Part shown: piece by piece, positions 1-5,816 of the stretch | How the letters are laid out: the number at the start of each line of letters is the position of its first letter | How positions within the stretch are numbered: position 1 is the first letter of the stretch | NCBI GenBank assembly: GCA_964353865.1 | Contig: CAYGXJ010000062.1 | Location: 1 to 10,910, forward strand | Source of the DNA: RBG-16-64-43 sp964353865 | GTDB taxonomy: Bacteria; Chloroflexota; Anaerolineae; Anaerolineales; RBG-16-64-43 | DNA: 10,910 nt | Direction: 5' to 3' | Position numbers and translations under genes: made by a program | Notes under the pieces: model-generated | What the model was told of the DNA's origin: nothing | Seen by the model: the letters and a program-made list of their open reading frames with translations, nothing else | The model's database searches: none

Positions 1-162
1 GCCCAGCGCCGTCTGCTTGTAGCGCACCTTGATATCGCGCCACACCAGGAAGTAGAGCAGCTCGCGATAGGCCCACAGTTCGCGCAGTTTGAGCGCCACC
101 CATCCGCGCGAGGGCGCGATTTCGCTGACCGGGCCCACAAATTCGCTATCCGCGTTGGTCAT
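1..162 (-). CDS. wzm: ABC-2 type polysaccharide export permease, N-terminal part (cut by the window edge)
   Basis: Only the first 54 residues are inside the window; the gene continues past position 1. The visible part is the cytoplasmic N-terminus typical of Wzm/TagG/KpsM-like permeases. It has the family's amphipathic stretch LRELWAYRELLYFLVWRD followed by IKVRYKQTALG, which in these proteins leads directly into the first membrane helix. The ATG at 162-160 has a GGAG ribosome binding site (plus-strand 170-173) 7 nt upstream. The start lies inside the end of the HAD phosphatase gene, overlapping it by 17 nt in another frame, so translation is probably coupled. In the family, this subunit pairs with an ATPase (Wzt-like) to move a polyprenyl-linked glycan across the inner membrane. 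The ATPase gene would be expected just to the left of the window. Substrate unknown. The family call is firm despite the short length; the symbol is by similarity only. Confidence 0.85.
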   Translation of the reverse strand, partial: MTNADSEFVGPVSEIAPSRGWVALKLRELWAYRELLYFLVWRDIKVRYKQTALG

Positions 163-868
163 GGTCGGACTCCGTGTTCTTCACCCGCCTTTGCTGATCC
201 CACCAGGCGCGCATCTCGTGCAAATCGCGCACTCCGGTCACCGGCAGTGTGCTCCAAAGCTCGCGGTTCTCATCGGTGATGCGGGCCAGAAAATCGATGC
301 CGGCGGTCTGTGCCGCTTGATAGTCGGCCAGCCCATCGCCGACCATGAGCATCTCGCCACCCCGTAGCGCCTGCTTCCGGGCAATCGCCCGCGCGATCTC
401 GGCCTTGGTGTGGGGGGTGCCCCACACACCCTCGAAGCAGGGCGCGAGCCCGCGCGCCTCGACGATCCACTCCAGCTCGGCGTGCGGTGTGCCCGAGGCC
501 ACGAACAGACGGCACCGCCCGCGGAGATGCTCGAGCATCTCGCGCGCGCCCGGCACAAAGGCGCAGGCGACCACTTTGTGCCGCACCAGGTCCGAGAAGG
601 CCGCGACCAGCTTTTCTTGTGTGCCCTCATCGAAGGGCAGTCCGAGTAGGTCGCGGACGATATGCTCGATCTTGACATAGCGCGAGACGCCGACGTTCTG
701 CAGATGGTAGGACCGGATCGCTTCGCGCTGATTTGGGTAACCCGCAAACAGTTCGAGAAGAGCCTCGGTCTTAATGTCGCCTGATTCGACGAGTACTCCA
801 TCGAAATCGAAGACCACGGCGCAGTACGGTTCGCGCCCGTTCGCGCTCGGCGGGGCCGCGCGGCTCAC
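146..868 (-). CDS. HAD-superfamily sugar-phosphate phosphatase
   Basis: This 240-residue protein is a complete HAD hydrolase. Motif I is DFDGVLVES (nucleophile D21, acid D23), motif II is the serine of VASGT (S125), motif III is K155 in HTKAE, and motif IV is GDGLADY (D178, D182). The roughly 80-100 residues between motifs I and II are helical in character and fit a C1 cap, as in phosphoglycolate phosphatase and beta-phosphoglucomutase. It therefore does not look like the capless KdsC-type Kdo-8-phosphate phosphatase. The start is a GTG (868-866), with GGAG (879-882) about 10 nt upstream. Only 4 nt separate it from the stop of the cytidylyltransferase, and its 3' end overlaps the export permease. 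By position it probably dephosphorylates the acidic sugar that the cytidylyltransferase activates (inference). The actual substrate cannot be read from sequence. Confidence 0.87.
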   Translation of the reverse strand: MSRAAPPSANGREPYCAVVFDFDGVLVESGDIKTEALLELFAGYPNQREAIRSYHLQNVGVSRYVKIEHIVRDLLGLPFDEGTQEKLVAAFSDLVRHKVVACAFVPGAREMLEHLRGRCRLFVASGTPHAELEWIVEARGLAPCFEGVWGTPHTKAEIARAIARKQALRGGEMLMVGDGLADYQAAQTAGIDFLARITDENRELWSTLPVTGVRDLHEMRAWWDQQRRVKNTESDHDQRG

Positions 869-872
869 GGCG

Positions 873-1592
873 CTATAGCTCCGCCACGCCGGGGTAGTTG
901 TCGAGCCACCATTCCGCGATGCGCACGTCGAGCGGCGAGTGAATATCGCGCCCAGCCACCCAGGTGCGAATGATCGGCGCCGAACGCTTGCCCATCCACC
1001 ACCACGGGCTGGGCCCCTCGCGCTTCTGAACGCACGCCTTGCGGAAGGCCCACACCCCCTGGTCGTAATAGTACGCCGTGGGGTACGACTGGCGTTCGGT
1101 GGAGGCTTGCCGCTGATGGTCCCCGTACGGCAGGAGCTGCCCCTCGACGATCTCGAGCGCGCGCAGCGGATGATCGTCGGCCGCCTCCCACACGCTCATC
1201 ACCGAATCCAGATCTGCCTGCCCCGCCAGCATCCCCAGCGCCTTGTCGATCAGGTCACCATCGACCATCACCGTGTTGCCAAGCAGCAGAACGACGTTCT
1301 CCAGCCCCTTCTCGCGCGCGTCGGCGTACTCGGTGGCGTGCTTGATCACCTCCCCATGGTTGACATGATCGCCGCACAACTCTTCGGGGCGGACGATGAT
1401 CTCACACCCCAGCTCGCGTCCGACGGCCATGATCTCCGGCGAGTCGGTCGAGATATAGGTGCGCGCCACGCGCGACGCCTGCCGCGCGGCCTCGATCGGA
1501 TAGGCGATGAGCGGCTTCCCGCGCAGCGGCAGGATGTTCTTGTTGCGGATCGATTTGCTGCCCGCTCGCGCGGTAATGATGGCAACGTTCAT
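873..1592 (-). CDS. Acylneuraminate/Kdo-type cytidylyltransferase (divergent CMP-sugar synthetase)
   Basis: This 239-residue protein belongs to the CMP-NeuAc/CMP-Kdo synthetase family, which uses CTP to activate a 2-keto-3-deoxy sugar acid. The N-terminal nucleotide-binding motif ARAGSKSIRNKN (residues 8-19) and GKPLIAYPIEAA (26-37) are clear. STD at 48-50 and ELCGD at 71-75 are also in family position. Two other sites differ from textbook members: the usual QPTSPLR segment is replaced by LLGNTVMVDGD (103-113), and the C-terminal DIDTPxD-like motif reads DIHSPLD (216-222). The product may therefore not be ordinary CMP-sialate or CMP-Kdo. The ATG at 1592 has a good GGGAG site (1600-1604) 7 nt upstream. 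The gene is followed after 4 nt by the HAD phosphatase and preceded by a GC hairpin. No NeuB or KdsA homologue is in the window, so the substrate remains unknown. Confidence 0.85.
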   Translation of the reverse strand: MNVAIITARAGSKSIRNKNILPLRGKPLIAYPIEAARQASRVARTYISTDSPEIMAVGRELGCEIIVRPEELCGDHVNHGEVIKHATEYADAREKGLENVVLLLGNTVMVDGDLIDKALGMLAGQADLDSVMSVWEAADDHPLRALEIVEGQLLPYGDHQRQASTERQSYPTAYYYDQGVWAFRKACVQKREGPSPWWWMGKRSAPIIRTWVAGRDIHSPLDVRIAEWWLDNYPGVAEL

Positions 1593-1599
1593 GCAATGG

Positions 1600-1604
1600 C
1601 TCCC
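1600..1604 (-). promoter_or_regulatory. Ribosome binding site of the cytidylyltransferase
   Basis: GGGAG on the minus strand lies 7 nt before the ATG at 1592-1590. Its distal base is shared with the foot of the GC palindrome at 1604-1624, so folding of that hairpin could affect ribosome access (inference). Confidence 0.6.
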
Positions 1605-1624
1605 GGCGGGCGGGCCGCCCGCCG
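1604..1624. repeat. 21-bp GC inverted repeat (hairpin) between the SDR and cytidylyltransferase genes
   Basis: The plus strand reads CGGCGGGCGG, one central G, then CCGCCCGCCG: a perfect 10-bp inverted repeat. In RNA it could fold as a roughly 9-bp all-GC stem with a 3-nt loop. It lies 15 nt after the stop codon of the upstream SDR (1640) and abuts the ribosome binding site of the cytidylyltransferase. No U-run follows it on the minus strand, so it is not a canonical intrinsic terminator. It might stabilise mRNA ends, pause polymerase or modulate translation of the next gene. It might also be a chance product of high GC content. Confidence 0.6.
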
Positions 1625-1639
1625 CTGGGAAGAGGATCG

Positions 1640-2527
1640 TCAGGCCGGGCGCCGGCCGCGCTCACGCTCGATCTGCTCGAGCACTTCGATCGCTCCCTGG
1701 CCCATGTCGACGTACAAGGTGGAGGTCAGTTTGCGCGCCACGCGCGGGTGAAATTTGTAAGGCGTCACCCGGTAGTGGCCGTCGACTGTTTCGGGTTCCA
1801 CATAGTCCACATGGATTTCGTGCCCGAGGATCTCCGAGAACATGGTGAACAGGTCGCGCGCGCGCATCGGGTAGTGCCCGGTAATGACCAGGTGCTGGTT
1901 GGCATACTCGGGCGTGAGAATATCGACGCTCAGGCGGGCCGCGTCGGCCACGTGGATGTATTCGCGCGCATCGTCCGGCCGCCCATCGTAGCGGATGCGC
2001 CCCTCCAGCGCCGCCGCACGCAGCAAGCGGTAGACCCCGTTGCTCTCGTCGGCGCGCGGGCCGTAGAGCGACCCGTAGCGCAAGACCGTGTACTCGAGCC
2101 CATACTGGCGTTGATACTCCTCGATATAGGCCTCGCCTGCCTGCTTGCTGGCCCGGTAGAAGCTGCCCTCGTCGCTGTAGACGTAGACCGTGCTGGCAAA
2201 GACGAAACGTTTCACGTCGGCCAGGCGTGCGGCCTCCAGCAGGTTGACCGTTCCCAGCACGTTGATGCTGGCCGTCTCCCGCGGCCGGGTGCGCGCGGCA
2301 TTCAGGTCGGCCAGCGCGCCGAGGTGATAGACGTAGTCCGCGCCCTGCAGCGTACGTCGCAGCAAGTCGAAATCCAAGAGATCACCGACCACCTGCGCTT
2401 GCGTCGGCTGGCGGAAAGGCGAGGCGCGCTGGTCGAAGATGAGCACCTCGTGCCCACGCGAGGTCAATTCATCGGCCAGATGGCTGCCTAGAAACCCTGC
2501 TCCACCGGTCACGATCGTGCGCGTCAT
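1640..2527 (-). CDS. NAD(P)-dependent extended-SDR epimerase/dehydratase (unknown sugar substrate)
   Basis: This 295-residue protein has the Rossmann dinucleotide motif GGAGFLG (residues 8-14), YHLGALADL in the usual strand-4 position, the ASTVYVY strand (111-117) and the catalytic YRASK (Y124, K128). These mark a nucleotide-sugar epimerase/dehydratase-type SDR. The reading frame extends upstream to 2614, but the Rossmann start, the GGGGAG site (2536-2541, 8 nt upstream) and a 4-nt ATGA overlap with the preceding stop all fix the ATG at 2527. The C-terminal third (HYRVTPYKFHP and following) does not match any specific GalE, RmlB or Gmd signature known to me. It lies between a hydroxyacid dehydrogenase and a cytidylyltransferase, so it probably modifies the same acidic sugar. 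Whether it acts as epimerase, dehydratase or reductase cannot be decided from the sequence. Confidence 0.87.
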   Translation of the reverse strand: MTRTIVTGGAGFLGSHLADELTSRGHEVLIFDQRASPFRQPTQAQVVGDLLDFDLLRRTLQGADYVYHLGALADLNAARTRPRETASINVLGTVNLLEAARLADVKRFVFASTVYVYSDEGSFYRASKQAGEAYIEEYQRQYGLEYTVLRYGSLYGPRADESNGVYRLLRAAALEGRIRYDGRPDDAREYIHVADAARLSVDILTPEYANQHLVITGHYPMRARDLFTMFSEILGHEIHVDYVEPETVDGHYRVTPYKFHPRVARKLTSTLYVDMGQGAIEVLEQIERERGRRPA

Positions 2528-3474
2528 GTGGGTCGCTCCCCGGAGGGCCGCCCCCCGTGCGAGAAGAAATCGATCACCTGGCGGGCCGCGTCGAGCTCCA
2601 TTTGGATGCGGCACTCGACCGCATACGAGCCGATATGCGGCGTGAGCACCACGTTGGGCACATCGCGCAGCGGGCCGGCATAGGGTTCCTGCTCGAAGAC
2701 GTCGATGTACGCGCCACCCAACTGCCCTCGCGTCAGCGCCTCGGCCAACGCTGCCTCATCCACCCACCCGCCTCGAGCAAGGTTCATAAGCAGCGCGCCG
2801 CGTTTCATCAGCTCGATCTCTGTCTGCCCGATCATGGGCGCCTTGGGCGCACCGCTCAAATGCAACGAGACGATATCACAGCGCGGCAGCACTTCGGCCA
2901 GCGTTCCGTACTCCAGGTGTACCTCGCGCGCGAAGGCTGCATCCCTTTGAGGATCGACGGCCAGCAGATTGACTTCGAATGGCTGCAGCAGCCGCACCCA
3001 TGCTTTGCCGATGCGCCCAAGTCCGATCACCCCGACCGTGCGCCCATGCAGGAGGCGGCCCATCGGCTTGGCCCACTCGCCACGGCGGATGGCGGCATCG
3101 GCTTGCGGCAGGCGGCGCAAGAGCGCCAGCAACCCGGCCAGGGCCAGCTCCGCCACCGCCCAGGTGGGGCCGTCGGGAGTATTGCCCACGCGGATGCCAC
3201 GCTCCGCGGCGCAGGCCAGGTCGACGTTTTCCATGCCGGTACCCACCCGAGCGATCAGCTTGAGACGCGGCAGCTGCTCGAGCACCGCGCGGTCGAGAGC
3301 TTCGGTGCCAGCCACCACCGCTTCCACCTTGTCCAAGAGGGCCACGGTCTCATCGCGGGTGAGCTTGCGCCCGTGAGGGTTCAGCACAACCTCAAAGCCT
3401 GCGGCGCGCAGCATCTCCAGCGGCTCTGCGCTCTCCGTGGCAAACGTCGAAGTCGTGACGGCGATCTTCATCAT
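2524..3474 (-). CDS. D-isomer-specific 2-hydroxyacid dehydrogenase (short, no ACT domain)
   Basis: This 316-residue protein belongs to the D-2-hydroxyacid dehydrogenase family, related to phosphoglycerate dehydrogenase. Seen in it: RVGTGMENVD (76-85) in the substrate-binding domain, the NAD motif GLGRIG (151-156) with acidic D174 at the end of the next strand (favouring NAD over NADP), and the catalytic set R234 (NLARGG), E263 (FEQEP) and H280 (TPHIGSY). It ends soon after the catalytic domain, so it lacks the ACT or ASB regulatory domains of longer SerA enzymes. That makes routine serine biosynthesis less likely. Two ATGs are adjacent; the second (3471) is better spaced from a weak GGA, so the start may be 3471. 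It sits 24 nt after the UDP-glucuronate epimerase-like gene and overlaps the next SDR by 4 nt (ATGA). A role in interconverting a 2-hydroxy and a 2-keto sugar acid is inferred. Confidence 0.88.
   Translation of the reverse strand: MMKIAVTTSTFATESAEPLEMLRAAGFEVVLNPHGRKLTRDETVALLDKVEAVVAGTEALDRAVLEQLPRLKLIARVGTGMENVDLACAAERGIRVGNTPDGPTWAVAELALAGLLALLRRLPQADAAIRRGEWAKPMGRLLHGRTVGVIGLGRIGKAWVRLLQPFEVNLLAVDPQRDAAFAREVHLEYGTLAEVLPRCDIVSLHLSGAPKAPMIGQTEIELMKRGALLMNLARGGWVDEAALAEALTRGQLGGAYIDVFEQEPYAGPLRDVPNVVLTPHIGSYAVECRIQMELDAARQVIDFFSHGGRPSGERPT
2536..2541 (-). promoter_or_regulatory. Ribosome binding site deciding the SDR start at 2527
   Basis: GGGGAG on the minus strand lies 8 nt before the ATG at 2527-2525. 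It sits inside the 3' end of the hydroxyacid dehydrogenase gene and supports the short form of the SDR over an upstream in-frame start near 2614. Confidence 0.6.
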
Positions 3475-3498
3475 GCATCCAAGAGTCAGGGGCGGCGA

Positions 3499-4473
3499 TC
3501 AGCCGGTGGCCACGGTGCGCGCCCAATCACGCTCACGCCGGTACCATTCCACCAGCTCGCGCGCTCCTTCGGTAAACGAAACGCGCGGTTCCCAGCCCAA
3601 CAGGCGCCGGGCCTTCTCAACGTTGGCCCACGAAGCCGGCATGTCGGCGGGGTGCGCCGGCTGCTGAACAACGCGCGCCTTCGCGCCCAACAATCCCTCC
3701 AGCAAGCGAATCACCTCCGTCATGCGCACCGCTTCGTGCCCGCCCAGATTCATCACTTCGTAGCCGAGGGGGCGCAGTCCGAGAATCGTGCCGCGGGCGA
3801 TGTCGTCAACAAATGTAAAACCGCGCGATTGACTCCCGTCACCGTTGAGCACCAGCGGCCGCTCTTCGGCGATCCATTGCGTGAAGCGGAACATCGACAT
3901 GTCAGGCCGGCCGGCCGGGCCGTACACCGTGAAGTAGCGGAAGACGGTCACATCCAGGCCGTACATGGCGTGATACGAGTAGCTTAGCACTTCGGCCGCC
4001 TTTTTCGAGGCGGCATACGGCTGCAACGGGCGGCTGCTGTCGGCCTCTTCAGGTGTCGGCAGCGGTGCCTCGGCGCCGTAGATGCTGGAGGTCGAAGCCA
4101 GCAGAAACTTCGGGATGTGCGTGTGGCGGCACAGCTCGAGCAGATTGAGCGTGCCCCCCGCGTTCGTCTCCACGTACGACCACGGGTCTTCGAGTGAGGC
4201 GCGCACACCCGCCCGCGCCGCCAGGTGGATCACCGCCTCAAACGGCGCGCCGCGCGGCAACGCACGCAACGCGCGCCTGTCGCAAATATCCACTTTGTGG
4301 AACTCAAACCCGCGCAGTGCCTGCAGGCGCCTCAGCCGGAATTCCTTCATGCGCACATCGTAGGCCGGGTTAAGGTTGTCGAGACCCACCACCTGGTGGC
4401 CCTGCTCGAGCAAGAGCTCGGTGACGCGCGCACCGATGAAACCGGCGGCGCCGGTCAGCAAATAGCACGACAT
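3499..4473 (-). CDS. UDP-glucuronate 4-epimerase-like SDR
   Basis: This 324-residue extended SDR has GAAGFIG (8-14), STSSIYG (127-133) and the catalytic YAASK (Y153, K157). Subfamily marks are AGVRASLEDPWSYVETN (88-104), FRYFTVYGPAGRPDMSMF (178-195) and GDGSQSRGFTFVDDI (211-225). These are characteristic of UDP-glucuronate 4-epimerases, which interconvert UDP-GlcA and UDP-GalA. Related enzymes of the WbpP/TviC type act on UDP-GlcNAc or UDP-GlcNAcA, so the substrate is probable rather than certain. The open frame runs upstream to 4656, but only the ATG at 4473 gives a normal Rossmann N-terminus. It shares one base with the stop of the dehydrogenase (TAATG), a stop-start arrangement that suggests translational re-initiation; no strong ribosome binding site stands in front of it. 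The adjacent nucleotide-sugar dehydrogenase would supply its UDP-uronate substrate. Confidence 0.88.
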   Translation of the reverse strand: MSCYLLTGAAGFIGARVTELLLEQGHQVVGLDNLNPAYDVRMKEFRLRRLQALRGFEFHKVDICDRRALRALPRGAPFEAVIHLAARAGVRASLEDPWSYVETNAGGTLNLLELCRHTHIPKFLLASTSSIYGAEAPLPTPEEADSSRPLQPYAASKKAAEVLSYSYHAMYGLDVTVFRYFTVYGPAGRPDMSMFRFTQWIAEERPLVLNGDGSQSRGFTFVDDIARGTILGLRPLGYEVMNLGGHEAVRMTEVIRLLEGLLGAKARVVQQPAHPADMPASWANVEKARRLLGWEPRVSFTEGARELVEWYRRERDWARTVATG

Positions 4474-5816
4474 TACAGGCGGGTCACCTTGGCGCTGGCC
4501 TTGCCCTTGGCGCCGAGCGCGTTGCGCGTATCGACGATGAGCCGCGACGTGCGCAGCACCCTGTCCCAATCGTAGGCACTGTGGTGGGTGGTGATGATCA
4601 CACAGTCCGCCGATTTGAGCGCGGTTTGCAGATTCGGCACACACCGCAAGTTCCACGAATCGTGCTTCACCTCCGGCACATAGGGGTCGTGGTAGGCCAC
4701 GCGCGCGCCCTTCTTGCCCAAGAGGCCGATCACATCCAGGGCCGGCGACTCGCGCAGGTCGGAGACATCCGGCTTGTAGGCCACGCCCAGCACCAGGATC
4801 CGGCTGCCCTTGACCGGCTTGCCCACGCTATTGAGCGCATCCTGCACCTTCTGCACTGCGACGCGCGGCATGTTGGTGTTGATTTCGCTGGCCAGTTCAA
4901 TAAAGCGCGCGGTGTAGTTGACTGTCTTGAGCTTCCACGAGAGGTACAAGGGATCGATCGGAATGCAGTGGCCGCCCAGGCCCGGGCCGGGAGAGAACTT
5001 CATGAAGCCGAACGGCTTGGAGGCGGCGGCATCGATGATTTCCCACACGTCGAGGCCCAGCCGGTCGCACATCAATGCCATTTCGTTGACCAAGCCGATG
5101 TTGACCGCGCGGAAGGTGTTCTCCAGAAGCTTGGCCATCTCGGCCGCCTCGGCCGAGGAGACGGGCACCAGCGTCTGAATGGCCTGCCCGTAGTAGGCCT
5201 TGGCCACCTCCAGGCAGGCGGGGGTCATGCCGCCGATCACCTTGGGGGTGTTGGTGGTCGTCCAATCCTTCCGCCCCGGGTCGACGCGCTCCGGCGAGAA
5301 GGCCAGGAAGAAGTCCTTGCCCGCCTTGAGCCCCCGGCTCTCGAACTTGGGCAGAAGGATCTCGCGCGTCGTACCGGGATAAGTGGTCGATTCGAGAACG
5401 ATGGCCATGCCCGGGTGCAGAAAGCGGGCGATGGCCTCGGTCACGTTGACGATGAAGGAAAGATCCGGGTCGCCCGTCTTGCGCAGCGGGGTGGGCACGC
5501 AGATCGATAGCGCATCCAGGGTGCTGACCGCAGCAAAGTCAGTGGTTGCTTCCAGGCGCTCCTGGTCGATGAGTTCCTTGATGCGTGCAGCGGGCACGTC
5601 TTCGATGTAGGACTGGCCCTTCTTCAGCGCCTGGACCTTGCGTTCGTCCACGTCGATGCCCACGACCGTATAGCCGGCATGGCCGAAGGCCTCCACCAGC
5701 GGCAAGCCGACATATCCGAGTCCCACCACGCCCACCCGCGCGGTGCGCGCGTTGAGCTTGGCAATCAGTTGCCGGGCCGCAGGGGGGAGAGCGGCGCTCT
5801 TCTCAGTACGTCTCAC
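4473..5816 (-). CDS. UDP-sugar 6-dehydrogenase (WbpA/TviB-like nucleotide-sugar dehydrogenase)
   Basis: This 447-residue protein belongs to the UDP-glucose/GDP-mannose dehydrogenase family, which oxidises the C6 hydroxyl of an NDP-sugar to a carboxylate with two NAD. The N-terminal Rossmann motif is GLGYVGLP (32-39). ESTTYPGTT (142-150) and SPERVDPG (174-181) follow. The helix with K229 and N233 precedes the catalytic loop PGPGLGGHCIPIDP (276-289) with nucleophile C284. A C-terminal NAD/UDP domain carries GVAYKPDVSDLRESP (344-358). The loop with SKPFGFMKF before it matches WbpA-type UDP-GlcNAc 6-dehydrogenases better than classical UDP-glucose dehydrogenases, which usually have GFGGSCFPKD. 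The start is a GTG (5816-5814) overlapping the preceding TGA as GTGA, backed by a strong AAGGAG site. The first ~25 residues are a non-conserved leader. The following epimerase presumably uses its product. Confidence 0.93.
   Translation of the reverse strand: MRRTEKSAALPPAARQLIAKLNARTARVGVVGLGYVGLPLVEAFGHAGYTVVGIDVDERKVQALKKGQSYIEDVPAARIKELIDQERLEATTDFAAVSTLDALSICVPTPLRKTGDPDLSFIVNVTEAIARFLHPGMAIVLESTTYPGTTREILLPKFESRGLKAGKDFFLAFSPERVDPGRKDWTTTNTPKVIGGMTPACLEVAKAYYGQAIQTLVPVSSAEAAEMAKLLENTFRAVNIGLVNEMALMCDRLGLDVWEIIDAAASKPFGFMKFSPGPGLGGHCIPIDPLYLSWKLKTVNYTARFIELASEINTNMPRVAVQKVQDALNSVGKPVKGSRILVLGVAYKPDVSDLRESPALDVIGLLGKKGARVAYHDPYVPEVKHDSWNLRCVPNLQTALKSADCVIITTHHSAYDWDRVLRTSRLIVDTRNALGAKGKASAKVTRL

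Noticed and set aside
1604..1624. Intrinsic terminator at the GC palindrome
   Set aside because: The stem is strong but no U-tract follows on the minus strand, and the downstream genes continue the same cassette.
2528..2614. N-terminal extension of the SDR upstream of ATG 2527
   Set aside because: The extra 29 residues precede the canonical Rossmann start, overlap the hydroxyacid dehydrogenase gene, and lack a ribosome binding site as good as the GGGGAG before 2527.
2524..3474. SerA (3-phosphoglycerate dehydrogenase of serine synthesis)
   Set aside because: The catalytic residues match the wider family, but the regulatory ACT domain is missing and the gene is embedded among sugar-nucleotide genes, so a housekeeping serine role is not supported.
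2557..3987. Long plus-strand open frame of 476 codons
   Set aside because: It lies antisense to the hydroxyacid dehydrogenase and the end of the epimerase gene, spans their junction, and encodes a His/Gln/Arg-rich product with no family motif. It is an artefact of GC-rich codon bias.
4474..4656. N-terminal extension of the UDP-glucuronate epimerase-like gene
   Set aside because: The 61 extra residues are not SDR-like and overlap the dehydrogenase C-terminus; ATG 4473 gives the normal family N-terminus.
4581..5510. Plus-strand open frame of 309 codons opposite the nucleotide-sugar dehydrogenase
   Set aside because: Fully contained antisense to a gene with all catalytic motifs; low-complexity composition and no motif.
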